From: Brevibacillus sp.
GTDB taxonomy: Bacteria; Bacillota; Bacilli; Brevibacillales; Brevibacillaceae
DNA length: 29,780 bases
Direction: 5' to 3'
Assembly: GCA_029240815.1 (NCBI GenBank)
Contig: JARDZO010000034.1
Location: forward strand, 1 to 29,780
The position numbers were made by a program, and so were the translations under genes. The stretch's first letter is position 1; each line of letters opens with the position of its first letter. This document shows, piece by piece, positions 1 to 6,705 of this stretch. The notes under the pieces are model-generated. The model saw only the letters and a list, made by a program, of their open reading frames with translations, was not told where the DNA came from and searched no databases.

Positions 1-1
1 A

Positions 2-505
2 TACGGCGGGCCGGACGGGGAACTATCTGCTGCACTGCGTTATTTGAATCAGCGCTACACGATGCCAAACAAGAGGATCAAGGCGCTATTAACGGACATC
101 GGAACAGAAGAGCTGGGGCACTTGGAGGTAATTGCTACACTTGTTTACAAGCTGCTCAAAGACGCAACTCCTATGCAGATGCGGGAAGCAGGGCTGGGGG
201 CACATTACGCCGACCACGACAAAGCCTTGTTCTACACGGATGCCAATGGCGTACCGTGGACAGCCGCATACATCCAGACCAAGGGAGATCCCATTGCTGA
301 CCTGGCCGATAACATCGCTGCAGAGGAGAAATCAAGGGCGACCTATCAGTGGTTGATCAACCTCACAGATGACCCGGATGTGAGTCAGGTTCTGAAATAT
401 TTGCGCGGGCGGGAAATTGTTCACTCCCAACGCTTCCGCGAAGCACTTTTCATTCTGGAAGAAGAAAATCGTGCGAACAAAGCAAAGAAGGAGGACGACT
501 TGTGA
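2..505 (+). CDS. cotJC: Manganese-catalase-like spore coat protein CotJC (5' partial)
   Basis: The reading frame is open from base 2, so the gene enters from the left. The apparent TTG start at 44 is internal: upstream codons read YGGPDGELSAALRYLNQ, the conserved N-terminal part of CotJC. The visible 167 residues contain the ferritin-like di-metal helices of the manganese catalase family, including an EELGHLE segment (one metal-binding helix) and AAEEKSRATYQWL followed by REIVHSQRF (the later helix pair). CotJC belongs to the spore inner coat; the family is related to Mn-catalases that disproportionate hydrogen peroxide, but activity in this copy is not shown. The C-terminus is charged (EEENRANKAKKEDDL). 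The stop overlaps the next start in GTGA, so the two genes are translationally coupled. The assignment is firm; only the first part of the protein is missing. Confidence 0.93.
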   Translation, partial: YGGPDGELSAALRYLNQRYTMPNKRIKALLTDIGTEELGHLEVIATLVYKLLKDATPMQMREAGLGAHYADHDKALFYTDANGVPWTAAYIQTKGDPIADLADNIAAEEKSRATYQWLINLTDDPDVSQVLKYLRGREIVHSQRFREALFILEEENRANKAKKEDDL

Positions 506-711
506 ACAGGGATCCAATTGTCCATGGACTGCGCCCGACGAACCGAAGCACTGCAAGCCATCATCCTATTGCCCCTGTAAACCCGTTTCCACCCGATCCG
601 TACATCAATCAGTTTAAACTTTCCGAGGCGCTGCAGACAGGGACGTTATTTCAATGGCTGCATACTCCGTATGGGAATGAGCAAAGAAATGCACCGGGGC
701 CAACATCGTGA
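502..711 (+). CDS. cotJA: CotJA-like spore coat associated protein
   Basis: This 69-residue protein starts at GTG 502, inside the cotJC stop (GTGA overlap). AAGGAGG at 488-494 lies seven bases upstream and fixes the start. The C-terminal half reads LSEALQTGTLFQWLHTPYG, which fits the CotJA family pattern of an aromatic/Pro stretch, then a 'xEALxxGTLxxxLxxPY' block. It is very proline-rich in the middle (PFPPDPY). CotJA proteins are small coat components that depend on, or interact with, CotJC. In Bacillus subtilis the order is cotJA-cotJB-cotJC; here the cotJA-like gene follows cotJC, and any cotJB would lie left of the window. I matched the family by motif only. Function in coat assembly is inferred from the family and from coupling to cotJC. 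Confidence 0.7.
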   Translation: MNRDPIVHGLRPTNRSTASHHPIAPVNPFPPDPYINQFKLSEALQTGTLFQWLHTPYGNEQRNAPGPTS

Positions 712-725
712 AAGGAGCACGTGGC

Positions 726-767
726 ATGGCAGGTTTCATACAAGCAATGCATTTCATGAAGGAGTAA
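726..767 (+). CDS. Possible 13-residue ORF after cotJA
   Basis: ATG 726 is preceded by AAAGGAG at 713-719 with eight bases between, as good a ribosome binding site as those of the neighbouring real genes. The frame encodes MAGFIQAMHFMKE and stops at TAA 765-767. It begins 14 bases after the cotJA-like stop, so it would be the last cistron of the cotJ operon. It could be a tiny sporulation peptide, or a decayed remnant of a longer gene. There is no homology I recognise. Confidence 0.3.
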   Translation: MAGFIQAMHFMKE

Positions 768-794
768 GGCGTTTTGTCGCTTTGCTTCTTTTTT
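766..794 (+). terminator. Possible terminator of the cotJ operon
   Basis: AAGGCG at 766-771 pairs with CGCTTT at 778-783 (one G-U pair, six-base loop) and is followed by GCTTC and a run of six T at 789-794. The stem is short and the T-run is displaced, so this is a weak candidate. It overlaps the stop of the 13-residue ORF. Confidence 0.3.
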
Positions 795-902
795 GATGGA
801 TGGAAAGAACCATATGGGGTTGTCGATTAGACCGCAGACTCTTCCTAGACACAGAAGGTAACGATTCCCAAAAGTGAATTTGATCAGATAGAAAATGCAA
901 AG

Positions 903-938
903 CCCGTACCACGCAGTGGAGGAGACGGGTTTCGTTTT
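903..938 (+). terminator. Two-step hairpin with T-rich tail
   Basis: CCCGT 903-907 pairs with ACGGG 925-929. Inside it CCAC 909-912 pairs with GTGG 916-919. The tail is TTTCGTTTT. This is terminator-like and would separate the cotJ operon from the tetR gene. I see no gene in the remaining parts of 784-1023. Confidence 0.4.
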
Positions 939-989
939 ATCAGATTTACAACGCTTGTGGAAATGCGTTACACTCAAGAGGAATTGATG

Positions 990-999
990 AATCACTAAC
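990..999 (+). promoter_or_regulatory. TetR operator half-site upstream of tetR
   Basis: AATCACTAAC here is identical to the 10-mer at 1582-1591, and its reverse complement is at 1613-1622. It lies 25 bases before the tetR start, suggesting autoregulation. Inference from repeat conservation. Confidence 0.5.
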
Positions 1000-1023
1000 A
1001 AGTAAGAAGAAGGAGAGCGTATC

Positions 1024-1545
1024 ATGGCCAAAAAAGAGGCGACCTCAGTCAATCGCAAAGCGGAAATCGTATCTGCGGCGATCGAAATATTTGCGGAAAG
1101 CGGGTATTACCGAGCCACAACAGCCCACGTAGCGGAGCGCGCAAAAATATCACAGCCGTATATTTTTCGGTTTTTTGCAACCAAGGAAGCACTGTTGCTG
1201 GCAGCACTGGAAGTATCCTGGACGAGAATCATCGATTCATTCCGGGTGGTAGTCGTATCTTCCTCTCCTGAACAGCTAGAATCTGAATTAATTGAGGCAT
1301 ATAAGAAAATCTTGGAGGCACATCGGAATGAGACCCTTCTTCAAATGCAGGCTCAGACCATTCAGGAAGAATCGATCCGACAAGCCATGCGAGATGGATT
1401 CGGGGAAGTCCGTCACATCGTGCTTGAAGCGTTCCAGAAAGCAGGTATTCCAAACGCAGAGGAGAGGACGTTACTCTTTCTGGCAAGAGGAATGTTGTGC
1501 AATATCTCGATGGCATTGAACATGCCGGAATTGATGGAGGTGTAG
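1024..1545 (+). CDS. TetR/AcrR family transcriptional regulator
   Basis: This is a 173-residue regulator. The N-terminal part (about residues 10-57) is a TetR helix-turn-helix: KAEIVSAAIEIFAESGYYRATTAHVAERAKISQPYIFRFFATKEALL, with the family's typical 'YIFRFFxTKEALL' end. The remainder is a helical ligand/dimer domain with no recognisable ligand signature. A purine-rich AAGAAGGAGAG lies just upstream of ATG 1024. The gene precedes a same-strand SDR-type gene, and a shared 10-base operator occurs before both, so it probably represses itself and that neighbour. The C-terminus is slightly short for the family. After the stop, another frame continues as VGWRNKPVKIVID to a TAA at 1581-1583, so a single-base loss near 1540 may have trimmed the tail. 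The ligand is unknown. Confidence 0.9.
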   Translation: MAKKEATSVNRKAEIVSAAIEIFAESGYYRATTAHVAERAKISQPYIFRFFATKEALLLAALEVSWTRIIDSFRVVVVSSSPEQLESELIEAYKKILEAHRNETLLQMQAQTIQEESIRQAMRDGFGEVRHIVLEAFQKAGIPNAEERTLLFLARGMLCNISMALNMPELMEV

Positions 1546-1575
1546 GCTGGCGAAACAAGCCAGTCAAAATAGTTA

Positions 1576-1604
1576 TTGACTAATCACTAACTTTATCCTA
1601 TTCT
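1576..1604 (+). promoter_or_regulatory. Sigma-A type promoter of the SDR-type gene
   Basis: TTGACT (1576-1581), a 17-base spacer, then TATTCT (1599-1604). The spacer contains one operator copy and the second begins nine bases after the -10 box, so a bound TetR would block polymerase. Confidence 0.65.
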
Positions 1605-1632
1605 CAAATTACGTTAGTGATTGATCAATCAC
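1582..1632 (+). promoter_or_regulatory. TetR operator pair with nested palindrome
   Basis: AATCACTAAC (1582-1591) and GTTAGTGATT (1613-1622) form a perfect 10-base inverted repeat flanking the -10 box. The right arm merges into a perfect 16-base palindrome GTGATTGATCAATCAC (1617-1632). A related TCAATCAC lies after the gene at 2658-2665. This is a strong candidate binding site for the adjacent TetR. Confidence 0.65.
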
Positions 1633-1667
1633 AATATATGAGAAAAAATCGAATGGAGCTGGTATCA

Positions 1668-2636
1668 TTGAAACGAGCAATAGTAGTAGGAGCAACAGGC
1701 GGGACGGGAGCGGTTATTACAGGAGAACTGATCAAGCGCGGGATTCATACGATCGCTTTCGGTCGATCTCCTCAGAAGCTAGAGCAGCTAGCAGGAGAGT
1801 TGGGCAATCCAGGACACCTCACAGTTGCCGTTGGTGATGCCTTCAAGCCACAAGACATCGTAGCAGCAGCGGAGGGTACGGATGTTCTCTTTCATTGCGC
1901 AAACGTACCGTACAACGAAATGGCAGACAGATTGCTCCCCCTGGGTGAATCCGTCATGGAGGCAGCCAAGCAGAAGAACTTGAAGGTCGTTGCCATAGAT
2001 GGCATTTATCCGTACGGAAGAAGGCAAATGAGAAAAGTGACCGAGGAGCATCCGAAGCAGCCGCACACGAAGAAAGGAAAAATCCGATTGGCATTCGAGC
2101 AGATGCTGTTTAGCAAACGCTGGAACAACGTGCAGACGATGGTTGTCCGCTTGCCGGATTATTACGGACCAACTGCCAACCAAGCTTCTTATTTGGGATC
2201 GACACTAGAAGCGATCGCGGAAGGAAAACCTGCCTTTTTCATCGGTAATATGGTCATTCCTCGCGAGTATGTGTACTTGCCGGATGCAGCAACGATGGTT
2301 GTAGAACTGGCAAGCAGGGAGCACACCTATGGACAAAACTGGAATATTCCAGGAACAGGGACGATCTCGGGCAAGGAGATCGTACGAATCGCCCGTAAAG
2401 CGAGTGGACAAACGAAACCCGTCATCCCGCTTGGAAGGGTCGGTCTATCAGTGCTAGGACTGTTTGTTCCGGTGATGAAAGAAGTTGTTGAGATGCTTTA
2501 TCTGACGGAAGAGCCGTTGCTTTTAAGCGCGGAGAAGTATAAGCGGGAGATTGGGGCCATTCCAGCTACGCCATTTGAGGAAGGAATTTCTGCGACTATC
2601 CAGGCGTTACAGAACCAGTGCAAGAGAAATTCGTAA
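1668..2636 (+). CDS. NAD(P)-dependent epimerase/dehydratase (extended SDR)
   Basis: The protein has 322 residues from TTG 1668. The frame is open back to GTG 1617, but that codon lies inside the operator palindrome. TTG 1668 follows TGGAG at 1654-1658 with nine bases between and gives a clean SDR start. The N-terminus MKRAIVVGATGGTG carries the nucleotide-binding GATGGTG (residues 8-14). The early part contains an Arg-Ser after strand 2 (FGRSPQKLE), compatible with NADP preference. Further on are AIDGIYPYGRRQ and a VVRLPDYYGPTA segment, as in extended SDR enzymes acting on sugars, isoprenoids or other ketones. No substrate can be assigned. Expression is probably repressed by the upstream TetR protein. 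The pair may respond to a toxic or xenobiotic small molecule, which is an inference from regulator type. Confidence 0.85.
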   Translation: MKRAIVVGATGGTGAVITGELIKRGIHTIAFGRSPQKLEQLAGELGNPGHLTVAVGDAFKPQDIVAAAEGTDVLFHCANVPYNEMADRLLPLGESVMEAAKQKNLKVVAIDGIYPYGRRQMRKVTEEHPKQPHTKKGKIRLAFEQMLFSKRWNNVQTMVVRLPDYYGPTANQASYLGSTLEAIAEGKPAFFIGNMVIPREYVYLPDAATMVVELASREHTYGQNWNIPGTGTISGKEIVRIARKASGQTKPVIPLGRVGLSVLGLFVPVMKEVVEMLYLTEEPLLLSAEKYKREIGAIPATPFEEGISATIQALQNQCKRNS

Positions 2637-2685
2637 AGAACATTAGTTAGTAATCAATCAATCACAAAGATCCGAATAGGCTATG

Positions 2686-2713
2686 TTGGAAAAGCGTAAA
2701 GTCATGGTATTCT
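2686..2713 (+). promoter_or_regulatory. Possible sigma-A promoter for the broken phosphotransferase gene
   Basis: TTGGAA (2686-2691), 16 bases, TATTCT (2708-2713). It is followed by GTGA-N5-TCAC at 2720-2732 and a ribosome binding site AAAGGAG at 2748-2754. Plausible but not strong. Confidence 0.35.
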
Positions 2714-2761
2714 GTTAAGGTGATAAAGTCACACTAAACAGCTCTGGAAAGGAGCCACCCT

Positions 2762-3116
2762 CTGGAGATCGAAGCAAGAGTAGACCTGGAACAGGTGAAT
2801 GCGTGGTTGCATTCATTGGTTTGCGATGGATCTCGTGACTGCTGTGGCAGACGTGAGAGAAGGCCAGGGCTATGAGGATAAAATGGCTCTTTTCTTGAAC
2901 GGGTATCGATCCGTGAACGAGATAGATGAGGAGCAAATACAGCTGATGCCGAAATTCGCAAGATTCGGGCAGCTCTATCAATTTACCAGACTTTTGCAAG
3001 CGTTGGAAACAGAAAGCGAGATTCAAATAGCCCCAGACTGGTACCAACGATTGAGACAAAAACTCCAAGGGATCCTTACATCAAGGCGAGAAGCCTTTCG
3101 CGAACCGTGGGAATAA
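2762..3116 (+). pseudogene. Remnant of an aminoglycoside-phosphotransferase-family gene (C-terminal part)
   Basis: The only sizeable frame starts at ATG 2799, directly after an in-frame TGA (2796-2798), and has 105 residues. Its first recognisable block, IHWFAMDLVTAV, matches the end of the catalytic region of APH/ChoK-like kinases (typically 'DFDD...HWF..DIA.AL'). FLNGYRSVNEID and LMPKFARFGQLYQFTRLLQAL match the C-terminal helices. The whole kinase N-lobe and the catalytic loop are absent. In a different frame, a good ribosome binding site (AAAGGAG 2748-2754) is followed after seven bases by CTG GAG ATC GAA, encoding LEIEARVDLEQVNAWLHS, which could be the original N-terminus. The simplest reading is a large internal deletion that also shifted the frame. 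A short expressed C-terminal fragment cannot be excluded. Confidence 0.6.
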
Positions 3117-3131
3117 AGGCTGAGATGATCG

Positions 3132-3153
3132 GGCGTCATACGTGGCGCCTTTT
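3132..3153 (+). terminator. Rho-independent terminator
   Basis: GGCGTCA (3132-3138) pairs with TGGCGCC (3143-3149) around the loop TACG, with one G-U pair, followed by TTTT. It ends transcription of the phosphotransferase remnant. Confidence 0.6.
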
Positions 3154-3204
3154 CTGTTTCATCATGACGCTAAGTAGAAAATAGGGAAAAGGAATGACGA
3201 AGCT

Positions 3205-3699
3205 ATGACCAGCAAAACAGGGATCACCATCAGATCCTATAGCGAAAACGACGATAGTGCCATCAGCCAATACTGTTTACCTGAAGAACAGGCAATCTAT
3301 ACATCTTTGCCAACAGACATCATCGAGACCTTTCAAGAAGATCCCCATAACCAGCCGTATGTCATCTGTGCAGATGATCAAGTGGTCGGTTGTTTTGTGT
3401 TTTACACCGCTTCATCAGGCAATCTGTACACGAACAATGAGCACGCCCTTATTTTCAAGTCATTTTCAATCGATGCGCGCCATCAAAAGAAAGGGTACGC
3501 CTATGAAACGCTGCGATCACTGGCTGAAATCGCAGTGCAGTCGTTCCCTGACAAGAACGAAATTATTTTAACCGTCCACCATACTAACATCCCCGCCATC
3601 CATTTGTATCTGAAAGCGGGATTTGTAGATAAAGGATTGAGGTATGCGGGTACGCATGGAGAAGAACTCATCATGCATCTGGAATGGAAAAGGGGATGA
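3205..3699 (+). CDS. GNAT family N-acetyltransferase
   Basis: The protein has 164 residues and a single GNAT domain. Acetyl-CoA-binding motif A is visible as FSIDARHQKKGYAYETLRSL (about residues 91-110), the 'Q/RxxGxG/A' loop being QKKGYA. Motif B is the later LTVHHTNIPAIHLYLKAGFVDKGLR, with the Asn and the 'xxYxKxGF' pattern. These enzymes transfer acetyl from acetyl-CoA to an amine of a small molecule or protein; nothing in the sequence identifies the acceptor. The start ATG 3205 has only a moderate ribosome binding site (AAAAGGAAT, spaced widely). It follows a terminator and so has its own transcript; the next gene is convergent. Confidence 0.85.
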   Translation: MTSKTGITIRSYSENDDSAISQYCLPEEQAIYTSLPTDIIETFQEDPHNQPYVICADDQVVGCFVFYTASSGNLYTNNEHALIFKSFSIDARHQKKGYAYETLRSLAEIAVQSFPDKNEIILTVHHTNIPAIHLYLKAGFVDKGLRYAGTHGEELIMHLEWKRG

Positions 3700-3810
3700 A
3701 CAAGGCAGCGTAATATTTATGGAGAGCCGCAAGCCGCAGGTCCCCAAGAGCAATGAATAGGGCATGACAGCGGGCTCGATTGAGCTGGGAGAGTCCACAA
3801 ATAAGAAAAC

Positions 3811-3843
3811 GCCGGTAACCTGTCCACATGAAGGTCAGCCGGC
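3811..3843. terminator. Bidirectional terminator between the GNAT gene and lgt
   Basis: GCCGG (3811-3815) pairs with CCGGC (3839-3843), and the stem continues inward through TAACCT/AGGTCA with one bulge. On the minus strand it is followed by GTTTTCTTATTT (after lgt); on the plus strand by ATTTGTTTTAT. It serves two convergent genes. Confidence 0.65.
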
Positions 3844-3850
3844 ATTTGTT

Positions 3851-4648
3851 TTATGATCTAGAGGCGCTATCCTGCAAGCGTGGGGAGCGAAAATGCAGAT
3901 AGACTCCCGCGATCAAGGAGAGGATGATCACTGAGACGGAGGTCCACTGGGCTGCCGTCCAGTGAAACAAGTACCGAGGAGAGTCGCCACGCAACAGCTC
4001 CAACAAGAAACGTCCCAAGTTGTAAAGGACGTTGTAGGCGAGAAATAGATACCCGCGCTTGAGTTGTTTACGCATGAGGATGAGGAGCAGGGCAAAGATG
4101 ATGATATCCATTTGCCCTTCCCATACTTCAGCTGGCCACAGCGGTTGATCGCCGAAAGTAGCGCGAGCGTTCGTCCCTTCCGGATACAATATGCCGAAAT
4201 TGCTTCCAGTCGGGTCTCCAAAGGCATCCCCGTTCATCAGGTTGGCATCTCGACCAATGCTTTGTCCCAAAATCAATCCAGGCGCGCATAAATCAGCCAA
4301 CTCCCAGAACGAGAGCTTATGCTTACGGACGTACCAAATCCCAACCAGAATGGCCCCCACGATTCCACCCTGAATGGACAGCCCACCGTGCCAAATGGCG
4401 ATGATTTCCCCTGGATGCTTGGAGTAAAAATCCCAATCGAAGAAAAAGACGGCCCAAAAACGCGAACCAATGATAGCTCCCACCATCATGGGGACAAGCA
4501 AGTTCATGAGATGATTGCCCAATTCCTCTTTCTTTTGCAGCTTGGCTAATGTGAGGGTCACGCCCACGCCCAAAGCGATCGCCAGTACAAAGATCAGGCT
4601 GTACGACCGTATGGGAAAAGAGCCGATGTGTGCGAGATATTGATGCAA
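3851..4648 (-). CDS. lgt: Prolipoprotein diacylglyceryl transferase
   Basis: The protein has 265 residues and several hydrophobic membrane helices. Lgt moves a diacylglyceryl group from phosphatidylglycerol to the lipobox cysteine of prelipoproteins at the cytoplasmic membrane. The family motifs are visible: IWHGGLSIQGG (HGGL at about 87-90) and the signature GRDANLMNGDAFG starting at about residue 132, whose Arg is the conserved glycine-arginine pair of the family. The usual signature is GRxGNFxN; this copy has GRDANLMN. The late essential arginine region is represented by LLELLRGDSPRYL. The start is TTG 4648 with a purine-rich AAGAAGGGA upstream. It lies 51 bases downstream of the drug-exporter gene on the same strand without a terminator between, so it may share the marR transcript. 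The divergent signature hints that it might be a second paralogue. Confidence 0.9.
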   Translation of the reverse strand: MHQYLAHIGSFPIRSYSLIFVLAIALGVGVTLTLAKLQKKEELGNHLMNLLVPMMVGAIIGSRFWAVFFFDWDFYSKHPGEIIAIWHGGLSIQGGIVGAILVGIWYVRKHKLSFWELADLCAPGLILGQSIGRDANLMNGDAFGDPTGSNFGILYPEGTNARATFGDQPLWPAEVWEGQMDIIIFALLLILMRKQLKRGYLFLAYNVLYNLGRFLLELLRGDSPRYLFHWTAAQWTSVSVIILSLIAGVYLHFRSPRLQDSASRS

Positions 4649-4699
4649 GGAAATCCCTTCTTTCTCTATAGAGGTGAAGCTAATTCGTTATCCATTCTT

Positions 4700-6097
4700 T
4701 TACGATTGAGCAGGCTGTGGATTTTTCTTGGGAATCCAGAAAGTGATGAACAAGCAAACGAGCGCCAAGGCGGCAACCAATACAAAATTTTGGTGAATAC
4801 CAGCAGCTAGAACGGCAGGTGGCACTTGCATCCCTGCCTCCGAATGACTTGCGATTTGCTGGTTTAACATCGTTCCCAGGACAGCGACACCGAATGTTTG
4901 CCCCAGCGTCCGTAAAAAAGTGTTGGAAGAGGTGGCGACTCCGCGCAAGCTCCAGTCGACAGAAGATTGGACGACGATCGTGAAAATGGTGATGGATAAA
5001 CCAAACCCAAGCCCCATAACGAAGACAATGCCCAGAATGACCCAAGGGGGAGTCGAGATCGTGATGAAAGTCAGGCAAAAGGTTCCGATCACAAGAAAGA
5101 GAATGCCGATAAATGAAATGGGCTTGGCGCCATAGCGAACGAGCAAACGTCCACCGACCGTGGAACCGATCGGCCACCCGATAGACATCGGCATCAGGAT
5201 TAAGCCTGAATAGATCGCGCCTTTTTCCAAGACGCCCTGGATCCACAAAGGGAGATAAGCGGTGATGCCGATAAGGATGGCACTCGCTAGAAAAGAGATG
5301 AGATTAGGAAGCGATACTTCGCGAATGCGAAACAACTGGATAGGAATCATCGGCTCTGGATGACGTATCTGAATCGCAAAAAACACAACTAAAAACACAA
5401 CCGTCACAATCAAAAGCGAGATGATCGGAGTAGAATTCCAGGCATATTCATTGCCGCCAGACAACAGAGCATAGAGCAGGGCTGTTGTACCGATCGTGAA
5501 GGTAATAGCCCCACCATAATCGATTTTCCGCTTTCTTTTTTCCAGATTCTCATGCAGGTTTTTCGTAATCAACCAAATGGAGAGCAGCCCAAAAGGAATA
5601 TTGATATAAAAGATCCAGTGCCAGCTTACATAATCCACAAAGAATCCGCCAACTAAGGGACCAAAGATCCCTGCGACTCCCCAGATAGATGCAAAGAGAC
5701 CTTGCACACGTGCGCGTTCCTCAAATGTAAAAATGTCACCGATAATCGTAAAAGTAATCGGGACGACGGCACCAGCCCCGATACCTTGAATGGCGCGGAA
5801 AAGGATTAGTTGTTCCATGCTTTGTGACAGTCCGCATAGCATGGACCCAATCAAAAAGAGGGAGCACCCAAATAAAAAAACTTTTTTCCGCCCAAACAGG
5901 TCGGCGATTTTCCCGAAAATAGGTGTCGTTACCGCGGATGTGAGCAAGTAAATGGCATACACCCAGCTAATGAGCTCCAATCCCCCAAGTTTATTGACGA
6001 TAGTCGGCATAGCCGTACTCACAATCGTAGCCTCAATCGCTGAGAGAAAAGTAGCGATCAAGAGTGCGACCGTGATTTTTTTCTGATAAGCAGTCAT
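4700..6097 (-). CDS. DHA2-family MFS multidrug exporter
   Basis: The protein has 465 residues and about 14 predicted hydrophobic helices, as in EmrB/QacA-type proton-coupled drug exporters. Helix 1 carries SAIEATIVSTAMPTI, the DHA2 'LDxTIVNVALP'-type motif. Motif A is FGKIADLFGRKKV (about 61-73). The RAIQGIGAGAVVPI stretch (about 101-114) matches motif B, and WGVAGIFGPLVGG (about 139-151) is the antiporter motif C. The charged loop KNLHENLEKRKRKIDYGGA separates the two halves. The start codon ATG 6097 is six bases from the end of the marR gene, so the two are one operon. The arrangement fits a ligand-relieved MarR regulator controlling an exporter. The substrate range is not predictable. Confidence 0.9.
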   Translation of the reverse strand: MTAYQKKITVALLIATFLSAIEATIVSTAMPTIVNKLGGLELISWVYAIYLLTSAVTTPIFGKIADLFGRKKVFLFGCSLFLIGSMLCGLSQSMEQLILFRAIQGIGAGAVVPITFTIIGDIFTFEERARVQGLFASIWGVAGIFGPLVGGFFVDYVSWHWIFYINIPFGLLSIWLITKNLHENLEKRKRKIDYGGAITFTIGTTALLYALLSGGNEYAWNSTPIISLLIVTVVFLVVFFAIQIRHPEPMIPIQLFRIREVSLPNLISFLASAILIGITAYLPLWIQGVLEKGAIYSGLILMPMSIGWPIGSTVGGRLLVRYGAKPISFIGILFLVIGTFCLTFITISTPPWVILGIVFVMGLGFGLSITIFTIVVQSSVDWSLRGVATSSNTFLRTLGQTFGVAVLGTMLNQQIASHSEAGMQVPPAVLAAGIHQNFVLVAALALVCLFITFWIPKKNPQPAQS

Positions 6098-6103
6098 TTT
6101 TTT

Positions 6104-6547
6104 CTACTCCTTCCCATCTAATTGCACACGCAAGGAACGAGCAAGGCGTTCCAGCATCTCTTCCATCATTACCAGCTCATCCTCACGAAAGGCTTGAAAG
6201 GTCACTTCGTTGCTCTCCTTCGTTCGTGGCTGCATCATTTCCAACGTTTCTTTCCCTTTCTTTGTTATGCGAACCCGCGTCAAACGCTTGTCTGTCGGAT
6301 CGCTCCAGGTCGTGACCCAACCGCCTTTTCCCATACGTTCGATGAGTCCCGTCATGTTTTGCTTGGTGACGAGGGTCTCTTCACTGAGCTTACTCAAGGT
6401 GATGCCTTCATTTCGAGAAATAATACCAAGCAACTGCCACTGCTGAACGCTGGATAAACCCGTTCCTTCCACCAGCTTTAAGCCCATTCGATTAATCAGG
6501 GCAGACAGGCGCAGCATGTTTAGGATAATGCTTACTTTTCCATCCAC
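6104..6547 (-). CDS. MarR family transcriptional regulator
   Basis: The protein has 147 residues with a winged helix-turn-helix. VQQWQLLGIISRNEGITLSKLSEETLVTKQNMTGLIERMGKGGWVTTWSDPTDKRLTRVRITKKG spans helix 2 to the wing; the wing has the typical D-x-x-D-K-R sequence. Flanking helices form the dimer interface. The start is GTG 6547, with AAAGGAG at 6558-6564 ten bases upstream; two nearby ATGs are out of frame. It is the first gene of an operon with the drug exporter. Its promoter region contains two copies of a MarR-like palindrome, so autorepression relieved by a drug-like ligand is likely. Ligand unknown. Confidence 0.92.
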   Translation of the reverse strand: MDGKVSIILNMLRLSALINRMGLKLVEGTGLSSVQQWQLLGIISRNEGITLSKLSEETLVTKQNMTGLIERMGKGGWVTTWSDPTDKRLTRVRITKKGKETLEMMQPRTKESNEVTFQAFREDELVMMEEMLERLARSLRVQLDGKE

Positions 6548-6568
6548 GACATAGTATCTCCTTTGGAA

Positions 6569-6626
6569 ATAGTCAACATATGGACTATCTTAAAGGGATG
6601 TCAGTAATTCGTCAATATGTTGACTA
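6569..6626 (-). promoter_or_regulatory. marR promoter with two MarR operators
   Basis: Read on the minus strand, the promoter is TTGACG (6610-6615), 17 bases, TAAGAT (6587-6592). Two related imperfect palindromes overlap it: one at 6569-6588 (ATAGTC...GACTAT arms) covers the -10 and start region, the other at 6611-6626 (GTCAA-N4-TTGAC) covers the -35. Both contain TAGTCAACATAT followed by one base and GAC on the same strand, with centres about 39 bases apart. Confidence 0.65.
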
Positions 6627-6667
6627 ATGTGCAAGGTGCATCTCTTCTATTTTGCAGAAAACAAGCA

Positions 6668-6699
6668 AGGCGTGCTACCTGTTTAGAGGGAGCACGCCT
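6668..6699 (-). terminator. Rho-independent terminator of the SDR gene
   Basis: AGGCGTGCT and AGCACGCCT form a perfect nine-base stem with a 14-base loop. On the minus strand it is followed by TGCTTGTTTTC. It lies just after the dehydrogenase stop at 6706. Confidence 0.75.
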
Positions 6700-6705
6700 G
6701 TCCTG

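Noticed and set aside
651..1058. Minus-strand ORF of 135 codons
   Set aside because: Covers an intergenic region and the start of tetR, has no recognisable domain and no ribosome binding site; hairpins and operators explain the region.
4680..5246. Minus-strand ORF of 188 codons
   Set aside because: Alternative frame of the DHA2 exporter gene, with Arg/His/Asp-rich shadow composition; the exporter frame has all motifs.
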